A DNA stretch of 64,000 nucleotides from Labia minor (taxonomy: Eukaryota; Arthropoda; Insecta; Dermaptera; Spongiphoridae). A program made the position numbers and the translations under genes. The first letter of the stretch is position 1; each line of letters opens with the position of its first letter. The stretch covers positions 10,504,491 through 10,568,490 of the forward strand of contig OY720345.1 of the NCBI GenBank assembly GCA_963082975.1, read 5' to 3'. This document shows, piece by piece, positions 34,873-47,677 of the stretch. The notes beneath the pieces were generated by a model. That model made no database searches and was not told where the DNA came from. It was given only the letters and a program-made list of their open reading frames with translations.

Positions 34873-35505
34873 ATGTCATTACGATCTATTCTCTCTTATA
34901 CTTTTGCTACTTTGGCATCAGTTGGCGTTGGAGTGATAATATTATATTATCTATTTACTGGCAAAGGAGAGCTTATTAGTATTGGATGGTTTCTGGAAGA
35001 GACCAGCCCATATATGTGGGCATCCATTGGTATTGGTCTTGCTGTTTCCCTTTCAGTCGTTGGTGCTGCACTTGGAATTCATACGACAGGCGTTAGTATC
35101 ATTGGTGGTGGTGTTAAAGCCCCACGAATCAAGACCAAGAATCTTATTTCAGTTATTTTCTGTGAAGCTGTCGCTATATATGGCTTAATTACAGCAATTG
35201 TGTTCTCTGGAATGCTTGAAAAATACACCCCTGAAGTTGCTGAAAAAGATATTTTGATTAAAGGACAAAATTGGCTCTCTGGCTATTTAATGTTTGGTGC
35301 TGGACTAAGTGTGGGTCTTGTTAATCTCTTTTGTGGAATGGCAGTTGGAATTGTTGGCTCTGGTGCTGCATTGGCTGATGCAGCCAATTCAGCACTCTTT
35401 GTTAAGATTTTAATTGTGGAAATTTTTGGCTCTGCTATTGGATTATTTGGTCTTATTGTAGGAATTTATATGACATCCAAAGTTAAAATGGGTGATAAAA
35501 AATAA
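34873..35505 (+). CDS. VhaPPA1-1: V-type proton ATPase 21-kDa proteolipid subunit c''
   Basis: A 210-residue membrane protein, the usual length for the c'' (ATP6V0B) family. It is one proteolipid of the V0 rotor ring that carries protons across vacuolar and lysosomal membranes. Five hydrophobic helices are visible (about residues 8-29, 47-72, 91-115, 135-162, 177-203). The glycine-rich ring-packing motif [19 protein letters not shown] lies at 64-82. The buried proton-carrying acid is Glu98 in the motif [11 protein letters not shown]. The second proteolipid repeat has the typical [19 protein letters not shown]. It ends MGDKK. The frame is a single uninterrupted exon; an upstream 5'-UTR intron cannot be excluded. 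An intact frame with no decay argues for a working gene. Confidence 0.95.
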   Translation: MSLRSILSYTFATLASVGVGVIILYYLFTGKGELISIGWFLEETSPYMWASIGIGLAVSLSVVGAALGIHTTGVSIIGGGVKAPRIKTKNLISVIFCEAVAIYGLITAIVFSGMLEKYTPEVAEKDILIKGQNWLSGYLMFGAGLSVGLVNLFCGMAVGIVGSGAALADAANSALFVKILIVEIFGSAIGLFGLIVGIYMTSKVKMGDKK

Positions 35506-36138
35506 AATAAAAAATATTTACCTTTTATCAATGATCTGAAAATGTTTTTAAATTAAAAATATATTAGTATTTATCTCATCTCAAAAAGATCTGTTATTAA
35601 TAATAAAAATTAATAATCCCAGAAAACATACAAATTAGTATATAATTAAATAATCTATCTCAATGACATCAATCTATAATATCAATTATTATTATTATTA
35701 TGATTATTATTATTATCAACCTTATAATTAAATAATTCGCCAATCTTTCAAATATCTATAAAGAAAATGTTAAAGTGAGTCATGATTGAAAATTTTGATT
35801 TCGTTTTTGTTTATTTATATTAACCATTGTTATATTATATATTTTTTTAATATTGAAATATATACAATTTTTGAATTTGTATAGGATCATTTTTCTTTTT
35901 AATTAAAAAAAAAAGATTGGTAATTTTGTGCAAAAAAGAGAATATTTGATATTGAAAAGTCAGATTCATATAATTCAGTGTGATTCGATTGATTATAATT
36001 ATTATTTGTGAATCTCTGTATCGTTTTATTAACTTGATTTTAGTCAAATTTTATTTTATTTCTCATTTAATTCATTTATCATTCACCAATAACTTTTATC
36101 AATTAAATTAATCAATTGTATAAATTTGTATCAAAAGT

Positions 36139-36432
36139 CAGTGGCGTAGTTATAGCATAATTAGTAGATTAAAAGAGTATGTGACACTCATTCCCTCGAA
36201 TTTAACAATTTGAAATAAAATATTGAATAAAAATAATGATTTTTAAACACACACACATTTTTGCTGTTAGTGACATTATTTTATTTTCATTTTGTTCATT
36301 TATATTTTAAAATAATTTAAGCCCATAGATAGTTATTTTAATATTCTGATCTTTAAAGTAAGATGATTAATGAAATATAATTTTTGTCTCAACTTTTTGT
36401 ACAACCTACCCTTATGCAATAGTTACGCCACA
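36139..36432. mobile_element. Possible hAT-type MITE
   Basis: Left end CAGTGGCGTAGTTATAGCAT and right end (reverse strand) GTGGCGTAACTATTGCATAA are imperfect inverted repeats about 290 bp apart. The right terminus lacks the expected CTG and no clear 8-bp duplication is visible, so it is a damaged or misjudged copy. Confidence 0.45.
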
Positions 36433-38830
36433 TACCTGTTATTTGTTTGAAGTTAAAGAAAAAAAAACATTCCTTAAAAAGATTGTGAAATCTCAATATA
36501 TACAATATAAATAAATGTAGAAAAAATGTTATTCCTCCTTAATGCGTAGTAAATGTGTAAATATAGTATATATATAATAGATTCATCAAACTCGGTGTTG
36601 GTTAAATGTGTATATATATATATATTTATAAATATACGCTTAAAAATTGTAAGAAATGTTAAAAATTGGATCATAATCATATTGTTCAATAAAAAAAATG
36701 TACATAATACTTTTTTGGTTTATTTTTATTAAAAAAACATATAAAAATCTATATACATAGTCAGTTTTACTATAAACTGATTAGGATATTTTACATTGTA
36801 ATTAAAAATACAAAGAAAAATCAGTCAAAAATAGTTAATTTTAAACTTATTATTATATAATATTACTTTTTTTAATTTAATCTTAAGAATCTTAAGATAT
36901 AAAGAACAATTATGATAAAATGCAGGCCTTGCTCAGGATGAAGAATAGAGTGGGGCAAATTAATTAAAATTAATTAAATTTAAACAGAGAAGGAGGAGCA
37001 GAAATTGGAAATATCAATAAAATCATTTTTGTTATTAGAGTAAAATAAAAAGACTGAACAAGGTCTGAATTATAAACATAATTGTTTAGTATATTATACA
37101 TACATATAAGATACACCATCATCACCATTCCACATACACACACTGTTCAAATTTTTTCTTATTATTAATATATATTTACGACACTGAAGACAATTCACAT
37201 TACTAATTTTCATGGAAGATTTTCAAAAACAATTATATATTTTATAAAATTATAAATGGGCTCTTTTGCTTAGTAAAAAAAAAAGAAAAAGAAAAAGAAA
37301 TGTAAATCCCAAATAGAAAGGATTATTATAGCTTAAAATTAGACTAGGCCATTTTGCTTGGCATTTTTTTTTATAAAGAGATCTTAATATGTGCTTAAAT
37401 TATTACATACTTAATTACTAATTTGTTTTATTTGTTTAGTAAAAGTTCATTTAATATAATTACTATATAATAAAAAGAATTCAAATTCCCTTGATTTTTA
37501 ACGTTAGAAAATATTCTCTGACTTAATCACAAAATTTTAATAACATCATTCTATGTATGGATTTGATGATTTGTCGTTCAAAAAGATCATTCATATCATT
37601 CAAATTAACGTCATTAATTCTCTCTTTCTTTCACTTTCTCGTATTCTTTCTTTTGCTCCTTCACTAAATATAAAAAAAATTTATTTAATTTAAAAAAAAA
37701 TTATTGATTCTTTTTTAAGAAATGGTATTTTATCTAGAGTCACAATTTATACAAACTCGGACCTGTCTCATAAATATTATAATAATAAATTTTTCCATTA
37801 ATACAAAAAAGAACAAAAGAAAAGTAATTATTAACTAAATTTAAAATATTTATTTTAAGGATAAATTAAGTAGAATCTATCACATCTTTAAAAACTTTTA
37901 GTTCTTTAATAAGTTTTAAATGTATTTTTACAAGTCTTATATATGTTATATTATATAAAGTGTTATAGAAATGTTGCGACAAACTTCTAAGAAAGCTAGG
38001 GCTCATAATATAGATTAAATTATAAATGGAATCCCAAGTTCAGAAATGTGATGGTTTGCTGCCAGAAGGTGCTTTTTGTACATGGTGAGTAGGATAATGT
38101 TGTATAGAGATTTATCGCATCATAAATAATCCACTATATAATCACAACTTGGTTGTCACTTAATTATAATTGTTCATATTATATAATCTTAGACAATTAA
38201 ATTGTACGAAAGCCCATTTAAAAATTAAATTCTAGATTATTTATCATTTTATTTTTATAAATTAATATTATATTTTAAATATCTATTTCAAATATTTTTT
38301 TTTTAATTTTTTTTAAAATTTTTTAAAACAATCTAATATAAATGACAAAAATAAATAAAATTATATAAATTGCACTAGTTATAAAAAATAAATAAATAAT
38401 AATTCCTGGCGAATGAATTTAAATGAGAAAAATGGATACTTTTCATATATAAAAGAAATGGAACCCAGAACGAAGATAAAATGTTAAAAACAGTTTCAAA
38501 TAAAAACATTTCAATTTATTTAAAAATAGGAGGCTTATTTTATTATAAATCACAGATTAAAAAAAACTTTTTATTTATTTACTTGCTTTCTTTTCTATTT
38601 TTTTATGCTTAGTTTGAATGGAAACAGACAGTATACATGCAATGGCATAAGGTTTGATCAAAGCCAAAAGCTCAAGGTGGAGGGTTTTTAATATTATAAA
38701 GCATGTAAGTAATTAAATAAAAAGTTTTTTTTGAAAATAGTTGTGATAGTATGAATAAATCTGACATTTCTTTCGAAATAACCCTCCTATTTTTAAATGC
38801 CTATTAAGTTTTTATATATACATATATATA

Positions 38831-38958
38831 CAGGGTGTCCCAAAATTAAAGAGCAGATTTCAATGAATGTCCCAAAATGAAAGAGCAGATTTGTCTGTAA
38901 TACGAAATTGAAATCTGATCTTTCTTTGAAATTTGCTATTTCATTTTGGGACACCCTG
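38831..38958. mobile_element. 128-bp Tc1/mariner-type MITE
   Basis: Ends CAGGGTGTCCCAAAAT in inverted orientation at both sides, flanked by TA on each side within TATATATA. An internal repeat of CCCAAAAT...AAAGAGCAGATTT is also present. CAGGGTGTCCC-type ends with TA targets are typical of mariner-like MITEs. No coding sequence. Confidence 0.75.
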
Positions 38959-39788
38959 TATATATATATATTATACAATTTAATAAAAAAAATATGGACA
39001 TTCTTCTTTTAAATATATTATATTGAATGATATATTTTAATTAATAATAAATAATTCATTATATAATAAAAACCATTTCTTAAAAAAAAGTGATAATTTT
39101 CTTTTTCTTTACAATGAAAATTTTTTAAATTAAAGAATATATTCTAAAAAAACTTTGATTTTTTTTTATTTATATTATCTTAAATAATATTGTTTCATTA
39201 TATATATCTTATAGTATATTTATGTATATTTTAATTTCATAGGAAATTAATACTGTGAAAAATATTTATAAGTTTTTTTTTCTGTTTTTTGTTTTTTTAT
39301 AGCTATATTTTCTATTTTTTTTAAATATATTTTTTGAATGATTAAAATTAGAAAAATTTAAAATTAATATTATTTTAAAATTGATTACCTTATAATATTT
39401 ATATATACACAATACAAACATTTGTACTTTGAAGATAATTTTTTCTTTTTTTCTTTCAGAATTTAACATTATTAAAGAAATGAAAAAAATGTCTTGCCTC
39501 TAAATTTATTTACAAAAAGTAAAAAAAAAAAATAAACAGAAAAAAACTTTGTACTTTTTAAATTGTATAAAGAGAGTAAAAAATTCATGACTTATTGCTA
39601 ATTTTGGGACGAAACTCGTTGTCATGTAAATGACAATTTGGTCCATGATGAATGTTTTTGTATCGGTAAAAAATAATTAAAATGTATAATTACAAAAAAG
39701 AGAAGGCACTAGTACCCCAGAGTTTAGATAATTCCTTTTTAAAAAAAATGTGCAATTTAATAATGGGATTAGTGTCTAAAATTATAAT

Positions 39789-42734
39789 TTAAGGATCTTC
39801 TAATTTAATTAAGGAAGATGCTGTTCCTGCTGTCCTAAGAAGGATAGGCGCCTTACGCCTTTGGGCAACATTATTAGTTGTAGAATTCTTTTGGGTGCTT
39901 AACCCCCAGGATACCATTGGCTTATATACATAATTACCTTGAATTGTATTTGCTGAAGTGACAGCAACTGATGATACATTAATATTATTATCTAATTTAG
40001 TACGTTTACTTAATGGAGCATCAATTAAACTTGAAGAAAGACATACTCCTAATTTTAAATTTTCATCATTTGGATCCAATTCTTCATAAACAGCATCAGC
40101 GACCTATAATATAAATAATAATAAATTATTTACTTGTTTATGATTTATTAAATTATAAATTCAATAAATTAAAAATTACCTCAATTTCAAAATCTGTTAA
40201 ACTAGCCTCATCGTAACTATCATTTTCATTTGTAGGTGCTAAACCTGTCAATTGCATATATTCTCTTACACGATATTGTTGATCAACCTCTTCTTCATCT
40301 AAATCTTGTTCAATATCTTCAGTACCAGTATCCTCATCAACTTCCTCTTCTACAACTTCATCTTCTTCCTCCTCCTCTTCATCCTCTTCAGTATCATCAT
40401 CATCACCTTCACTTCCTCCACAAACTTTCATATTATTTGTAGATGCAACGACAGTATGATGAATACGAGGTCTACCACGTCCATTTACATGATGAGTGTG
40501 ATTAATACGCGGTGACCTTTTTAATTCTCCTTTCTCTAACAATTCCAAGTTTTCTTTATATAAAACAAACAAAATAAATAAAATTAAAATTAACTTAGAA
40601 TAAAATTATTTTATTAATTAATTATCAGATTAATTTTTGTTACAAATTACCAGGACATATCATAGCTTTTCTAATTGCTAATGGATCTTTTTTTGACCAT
40701 TTATGAACTTCTTCATCCATTTTTGCTATTTTAGCTGGATTCATTGCCCATAGGCATCCTTTCCTTTGTGAGCCATTACCAGCTGGTTTTTCAATTTTTT
40801 CAAAACATTTATTCAAAGACAAATTATGTCTCACAGAATTTTTCCATCCATTTGGTGCAGTTTTAAAAAAAGGAAAATGTTCGCTGGTAAAGGAAAAGTA
40901 AAAAAATAATATTTTATCTATAAAACAAAATTAATTAATTAGTTATAACTATAGAGTAACTTACCACATAAAATTGTAAATTTCAGATACTGGTAAACTA
41001 CCAGTTGAACTATTTTTAAGTGCCATTGCTATAAGACAACTATAACTATAAGCAGGCTTAGGATATTCTTTATTATGTTTAGAATCTAAATCCAATTCTA
41101 AAAATTGATGTCGTTGACGTTTATTGGCTTGTGAATGTGTTAATGATGTTGCCGATTGTGGATGCACTTGCACTAATATATTCCCTGATTGTTGTGTCGA
41201 TGGCTGTGTAACTTTAATCGCTAATGAAGTGTTATTAGAATCTGTTTTGAGAAGCGATGTTTGCTTTTTTATTTGAATTTGTTGAGTTGTTATAGCTGGA
41301 TTTGTTATTGTTGATTTTGATGTTATAGAAGTGATAGGCTTCTTTGTAGTATAAAAACCATGATGAGTAAATGTTAAAATTTTATCTTCGGCATCTGAAT
41401 CAAGATATACACCTTCTGATTCAATTTCATTTTCAAGTTCCTCTTCCTCTGGTTCAATCTATTATATGTTAAAAAAATATATTAATATTATCATTCTAAT
41501 CATTTGTTCTAATCATAGGTTAAAAAAGATACTATTTATGTAGCATAACAAAATAATAAATTCAATTGAATTTAATTCACAAATTTTGTTTTTATTATTT
41601 TGTAAATATTAATTAAATGTTAATTAATACAAAACATAGTATTATTAAATATTTAAAAAATGTTTATTTAAGTCATAATAAAAATGAAAAGAAATCTATT
41701 GAAAATAAAAATATATGAGTTTATAAATTATTTTACAAAATAATAAATTTATTTTTTGGTTTTTTTATTGGTTGAAAACAAGAGATTTTCAACTATTCGA
41801 ACTTATAAAATTAATTAATAAATTTGATATTAATAAAATATAATGTGAATATGGATTGATATTGTATTTATATATTGTAAATTCTCATTATTGATTTATC
41901 AAATTAACAAGAAGTCTCTTATCTCTATTAAAACAAAATACAAATATGTTTTTGTGATGATAAGAAGCACGTGTTCTCTCTCTCTCTCTTTCTTTGATTT
42001 TTAAATTCTTTAAAATGATTTTAAAATATCTGGAAATATTTTTTAAATTAAATTTGATAATTTTATTTATAATTATTTAAAATTTCTTAAATAATTATTA
42101 TTTTTATATTCATTAATATTTTAGAATTAAAAATATTAAATGCAAAGTTAAATAAAATTTTTTACATGCTTAAATAAATAGTAAATTTGTATTCCCTTTT
42201 GTTTTTTTAAACTGTTTTATATATAATTATATATAAATATATGATATATTTAATTAACTTAACATTTGTTCTAACTTTTATTTTGATTAAGTTTTATGAT
42301 TTCTTTTTATTATTTTTTATGTGATTTCTTGATTAAATAAAATAGATAAATAATAAATTAACCTTTATAGGTATTTTTGTGTCTTTTTTTGGTGATTGAT
42401 TGGAGATAGTTGTGGGCGGCATATGAACAGGCATTACATGATTAGGATCAACCATTATTGAGCCAGGATCTTGTATGCCAAATTCACCATTAATTGCTGA
42501 TTGACAAGAATTTGATCCATGACTTAGTAGACCACCGCCGTTTGCAGTTAACCATGAGGGCATATCATTACCAATGCCGCATAGTGGATCTTCTAATTCC
42601 AGAGGGGGCAAATCGCCAAGTGATAGAGATAAATCGCTCCCACCTAAGACAGTATCAATCTCATGCTTGATATCACAATCAAGCATATCTTGTAACGAGT
42701 CGTGCATTAGGCCTCCAGATAAATACATATCCAT
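39789..42734 (-). CDS. jumu: Forkhead transcription factor, FoxN1/4 class (jumeau-like)
   Basis: Five coding exons on the minus strand: 42734-42363, 41458-40965, 40883-40651, 40553-40180 and 40103-39789. All have GT-AG junctions and keep phase to give 595 residues. The forkhead domain starts at residue 256 ([19 protein letters not shown]), spans the exon 2/3 junction, and includes the recognition helix [19 protein letters not shown] and [19 protein letters not shown]. The [11 protein letters not shown] and KGCLW features are FoxN1/4-specific. C-terminal to it come an AT-hook-like GRGRPR (391-396), a ~45-residue Asp/Glu tract (414-457) and a basic tail. An AG acceptor lies just before the ATG, implying a non-coding 5' exon upstream. 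The choice between jumeau and FOXN4 naming rests on family knowledge. Antisense frames at 40236-40515 are artefacts of the acidic tract. Confidence 0.9.
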
Positions 42735-42912
42735 TTTCTAAAAAAAATAAAATAATAATTAATAAAATTGAGAAAATAATAATTATTAATAAATAAATAA
42801 ATAAAAACATAATATAGAGTAAATAAAATTAGAAAATTAAAATTATTTTTTTTTTCTCTATTTAAAAGATAAAGCGGGAGATAACAATATGTTCTAAATT
42901 AAAAAAATAACA

Positions 42913-43458
42913 ATGGTATATATTTCCAAACCCATACACCTCGCAGAATTTGATGAAACTTCGCCAGTAGATTCTTTGATTAATTCTAAGAAACTTTTTC
43001 CTTAGGCATTTCTTGGGAGAACTTCTAGTTTTCGAGATACAAGTGATTAAAGATTGGATATCAATCCATTGATATCCCATTTAGCTACCATGTCTTAGCA
43101 GTTTGACCAGCAGAGGGCGCGACTAATTTTCGGTTTTTTCAGTTCGGATTGTATATAGAAAAATTAAAAAATTAATTAATAAAATAATTTTCCTATATCC
43201 AAACCGAACAGAAAAAAACTAAAATTAGTGAATATGTGAATAATTAGTGAATTAGTCAATGGAAATTTCTTAATGGCTGCACATTTCGACATTCATAACC
43301 ATCTAATTGATATCCAATCTTTAATCACTTGTATCTCGAAAACTAGAAGTTCTCCCAAGAAATGCCTAAGGAAAAAGTTTCTTAGAATTAATCAAAGAAT
43401 CTACTGGCGAAGTTTCATCAAATTCTGCGAGGTGTATGGGTTTGGAAATATATACCAT
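42913..43458. mobile_element. Long palindromic element, 153-bp arms
   Basis: Arms 42913-43065 and 43306-43458 are reverse complements of the same length (153 bp), starting ATGGTATATATTTCCAAACC from each side. An additional inner inverted pair (TTCGGTTTTTTCAGTTCGGA near 43133 and its complement near 43195) lies between them. Both arms therefore translate to the same peptide on opposite strands. It lies about 180 bp upstream of the forkhead start codon. It resembles a foldback MITE; target duplication is not evident. Confidence 0.8.
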
Positions 43459-44209
43459 AACAATATTTTATTATTAATTTATTATTCATGATAAAATTAA
43501 TAAAACAAAAAAAAAATAATAATAAATTAATTATAATGTAAAATCTAATATATATAATGCATATTCCATTTATATATTGTATATATATACATCTATATCT
43601 AATCCAATATATAAATATATATTTATGAATATTTATGATAAATAGAAGTACATGCTTAATTGTTATTATATTAGAAAAAATTAATACTAAACCTTATGTT
43701 GATTCCCATTCAATTTTAATATAATTTATTAGTAAAGTTATAATATTTTATCTACAGACATTTTGCTTCAAGTAATGCCGGGAAACGAACCTCTCTTTCT
43801 CTATATATATATATGTATATATGGTATATATACATATATATATATAAATATATATTGTCTGTTTAAAGAGAAATACGAATGCCCGCCAATAATAATTTTA
43901 CATTTAATTTATTACTATTTAATAAAAATCACCAATTCCAGCAAAAAAAATTAATGAAATACATCTTTTTTTAATAAAAGGAACGAGTTGGTTAAAAAAG
44001 GTAAAATGACTTGTAGACTTAATGTTAAGTGAATGATTATATATTTGTAACTGAAAATCCATCAAATACTTACAGATATTTTTATCACCTCTTTAATAAA
44101 TATGAAATAATTACACTGAACGTTTCATTAATGATTTTATTATTTTATTTATTTTAATATTTTAAGAATACAAGCAAATTGAAGAACAGTTTAGTCCGAA
44201 CTGTTAGAA

Positions 44210-44345
44210 TTAGACAAAGAAGAGAACGAATTCAAAATCTAATGATTACGATTGGTTGAAATTTTCCATGAAATATTCCCGCCCTTGCCGTATTGGTTGA
44301 AACAGTTTTGGAGGGGAAATTTCAACCAATCAGAGGGCGTTATCT
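44210..44345. promoter_or_regulatory. CCAAT-box cluster
   Basis: ATTGGTTGAAA occurs at about 44252 and 44293, and TTTCAACCAATCAGAGGGCG at about 44321. Three CCAAT motifs within ~80 bp are arranged partly as an inverted repeat in a GC-richer patch. This is promoter-like and may serve the forkhead gene. Function is inferred. Confidence 0.35.
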
Positions 44346-44730
44346 GTTTCATTGACTTTCACATAAAGAATAATAAATTTATTTTTTATAAATAAATTAA
44401 TTAAAACATTTTTTAAAAGAATAAAATATCAGATTACTTATTAAAATTAATTTCTGACAAATATTGATAACTATTTTTCTTTCACAAGTTAATTATTTAA
44501 AAACAAACTAAAATGCTATGATTAACAGAGAAGTAAAGTGTCAACATGGCGAACAAAACCGCCAAATTCTTTTTCATTTGTAGCCGATAGAAATTTGAAA
44601 TTTTATTAGTTATTTCTACTAAAATATGAATTAAAATAGCATAAATCTTAGTATTTTAATAAAAATTTTTTTTTCGTATAATTGTTCTTAATGAACAAGT
44701 GATTATTTAATATTTCAATATATCCAAAAC

Positions 44731-44930
44731 NNNNNNNNNNNNNNNNNNNNNNNNNNNNNNNNNNNNNNNNNNNNNNNNNNNNNNNNNNNNNNNNNNNNNN
44801 NNNNNNNNNNNNNNNNNNNNNNNNNNNNNNNNNNNNNNNNNNNNNNNNNNNNNNNNNNNNNNNNNNNNNNNNNNNNNNNNNNNNNNNNNNNNNNNNNNNN
44901 NNNNNNNNNNNNNNNNNNNNNNNNNNNNNN
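44731..44930. other. Assembly gap (200 N)
   Basis: Two hundred undetermined bases. The even size suggests a placeholder, so the true distance and content are unknown. Confidence 0.95.
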
Positions 44931-47440
44931 CACAGGATACGCTCTTTTTGATAATTCAACCACACAATCTCAGCATGAGACTTTATTACAATCCCATTTT
45001 TTTTTAATTTTAATATTGAAATTTAAAATTTACAATAATATTCAGTATATTTTTTATAAGTTCATATCTTTTAAATTGGGCAATTTTAATATATATGAAA
45101 ATAAATATAAAAACAATTTCAGTAATTTTTATTTGAAAAGAAAAATTCCATTATATTCTAATATAGAAATTCTTATTTAAATATTTGTAAAAAAATTTTG
45201 TTATATATAATCTATCTATTTATATAGAAGAATTTATAAAATTCTTAAACAATTAATCTAGGTCATATATAAATATATATATATATATATAATTTAGAAT
45301 CTAGAAAATTCCAAAAGACAAATTAATAATACTTTGTTAATGTATTATTATTTTTGTTAATATTTCAAAAAATTAAATAAAATAAAAAATTAGAATTTTT
45401 GATAATTTAAATGAACAAATGATCAAAGGTCATTTCTCAAAATATTTATCTTTTATTTACAAAGATAAGAATAAAATATTTCCTTTCTCTTTTAATATTA
45501 TTGAGAGATCTTAATCTGATTTATTTATTGATTTGTTTATTCTTAATCAAAAGAAAATTCTTATATTTTCTATTTAATTAATAAATAAATAAAATAATAA
45601 TTAATAATATAATAGATGATTACAGGTGTATAAGATTAAAATATCAAACTAAAAAAAAAGAATAAATATTACATATACCCAATGTAAATATGAATTTTGA
45701 AATAAATCATTCGAACGCTTTATCTAATATTTGATTAATTTCATTAAAACATGCATTATCATTATTTTACTATACTTTTTTAATTTAATATGTATATACA
45801 ATAAGATATTAAAAAATGTATTTAATTATTTTTTAATTAGAAATAAAATTGATATTTATTATTTTTTTATGTTGAATAGTATTTAAAAATAATAAACATT
45901 CTTTTTAATGAAAATATAGAAATCATAATTGAATATATAAATTCTATTCTACTGATTTCAAATGGAAAATTATTTTTTACATATTAATATTTTATTCATA
46001 TTAAGAAATAGATTAGGATATTTTAATCTTTTTTTTAAATTTTATAATTTGAAAAAATATATTTTATTTTTAATTAATTCAAAAGTTTTTTATTCGGTTT
46101 ATAAAAGTCTATGTTAAATAAATTTATATTTTATGTATTTTGAAAACTAATATATTTAAAAATTTAAAAATAAATAAATTATTATGCCTATTATATAGAG
46201 TATCATAGACGCATTTTGGAAAATTATTTAGGTAAAATTACCTCTAGAGAAATAATATTATATATATATATATATATATACAGTTTTTTTAACTGAAAAT
46301 TGAAAAAAATAAAAAAATAATTTTAATATTTATGAAATTGGCTTTATTTTTAAGATAATTTAATGTTTTAATATTATTTCTGGTATGTGTCCATCGCAGC
46401 TAGCAAGTAAATATTATATGATATTCTGTCCAAATTTAACACACTCTAAACAGAAAGAAACATTAAATCAGACATATTTCATCAATAATAAACACAAGTG
46501 TTGTGTTTCTGGTTCAACAAATCATAGTTTGTTATCATTTAGTCTTAATCTAAACAATAATAAGTATCCCGTTGTATAAAGTGCCCATAACAAGCGATTA
46601 CTGATGTGTAGCGTGATGTTGATGATCTTGATATGTCAATTAGCCTTCATGCTCAACACTTAAATTTGTTTTAATCCACTTTATAAATAAATTCGTAAAT
46701 ATCTTGGTTTATGTAATAATAAGAGAGACACCATGAAACCTCACCAAAATCCTTTGCGTTCTATTTTTTTCTTCAATTAATAAATGACAACATTGATCTG
46801 CAATTTTATTTTAAAATTTTTTTCAGTGATGAAGCACACTTTGGATTAAATAGCTATGTTGGTAAATAAAATTGCCGCATTCTGAAAGATGATAGTAGAA
46901 AATGATTACATTCAGAAAAAGTGACTATGTGCTGAAGATTCATTAGTCCATATTGATCAGAACAGTTAAGGTTTCAGAGTTACGGGCTTTTTCATGTCTC
47001 TTTTGGAATTAATTTACCTTTGACAAAAGATTAGTTCTTTAATTAATTGAACTTTTCATGAACTCATAAAACGCACATATTAATGCCAGAAATGTTGAAC
47101 AGTTATTTTTTTTAAATAAATTTAAACAATTTACAAACGATGAATGAGACGATTCATACATTATGAATTGGCACAATAAACTAATCATATAATAGCCGAC
47201 AAATGTCATATAAAACTGTCGAATATCAAGTTCTCCGCATTTTTTATTTCTTTATCATTATATTTTTATATTTTTTATTTAAATATATGTTTGAAAAAAA
47301 ATTGAATAATTTATTATGGAATATTATTTGATTTTATTAAAAAAGTTGATATATTTTGAACTTATATTATTTTATTAAGCTAAAGTCAAAAAAAAGAGAA
47401 AGATTTATATTATTATTATTAGAAATAACTTTTTATTAAA
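44931..47440. other. AT-rich intergenic upstream of UNG
   Basis: Low-complexity A/T sequence. The only interpretable piece is the decayed transposase near 46827. The frame at 46385-46579 has no family resemblance. Confidence 0.5.
46827..47010 (+). pseudogene. Decayed IS630/mariner-superfamily transposase fragment
   Basis: The plus frame reads FSDEAHFGLNSYVGK, a stop, then NCRILKDDSRK and EKVTMC. This is the block around the middle catalytic Asp of the arthropod IS630-like family (DEAHFxLNGxVNxQNCRxW ... VTVWC). Three or more stops and loss of the flanks show it is dead. No terminal repeats identified. Confidence 0.6.
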
Positions 47441-47530
47441 TTCCAATTTAGTGCAATTTTATCAGCTGATTATTTTATCCAATCAGAAGAAGATATTATT
47501 AATGTCACATTGGTCAGAAAATTTTTACCA

Positions 47531-47545
47531 TTTTGGCGCGCTAAA
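47531..47545. promoter_or_regulatory. E2F-like site in UNG promoter
   Basis: TTTTGGCGCGCTAAA matches the E2F consensus (TTTSSCGC) on both strands and is the only GC-rich word in the 200 bp before the UNG start (133 bp upstream). CCAAT motifs lie at about 47479 and 47507. E2F control of nuclear UNG in S phase is known in mammals; here it is inferred from sequence. Confidence 0.5.
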
Positions 47546-47677
47546 CATATCTGTAAAATATTTTTATTATTTAGATATACTTTTTTATTTTTTTTATTTT
47601 ATCTATTTACAAATTATAAAAAATTTAGTTGGTTTCATTTCGTTTTAATATTTATTTAAGCATCTTTAACTTTTAAA

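Larger units (their letters stand above)
35506..39788. other. Intergenic between VhaPPA1-1 and the forkhead gene
   Basis: About 4.3 kb of AT-rich sequence. AATAAA signals follow the V-ATPase stop directly. Apart from the two small elements at 36139 and 38831, I see nothing but simple A/T repeats. Short open frames in it are Ile/Asn/Tyr-rich and unsupported. Confidence 0.55.
42735..44730. other. 5' region of the forkhead gene
   Basis: Non-coding. It holds the palindromic element at 42913-43458 and a GC-richer CCAAT-box patch at 44210-44345, then runs into an assembly gap. A non-coding first exon probably lies here or beyond, since the first coding exon is preceded by a splice acceptor. Confidence 0.5.

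Noticed and set aside
40236..40515. Plus-strand frames opposite the forkhead gene
   Set aside because: Leu/His/Phe-rich readings of the antisense of an Asp/Glu repeat tract.
42862..43491. Two near-identical peptides on opposite strands
   Set aside because: They are the two arms of the palindromic element read outward, not a duplicated gene.
44648..44965. Long open frame across the gap
   Set aside because: Open only because the 200 N are untranslated; no evidence on either side.
46385..46579. 64-codon plus frame
   Set aside because: Polar chance frame next to a decayed transposase; no motif and no splice context.
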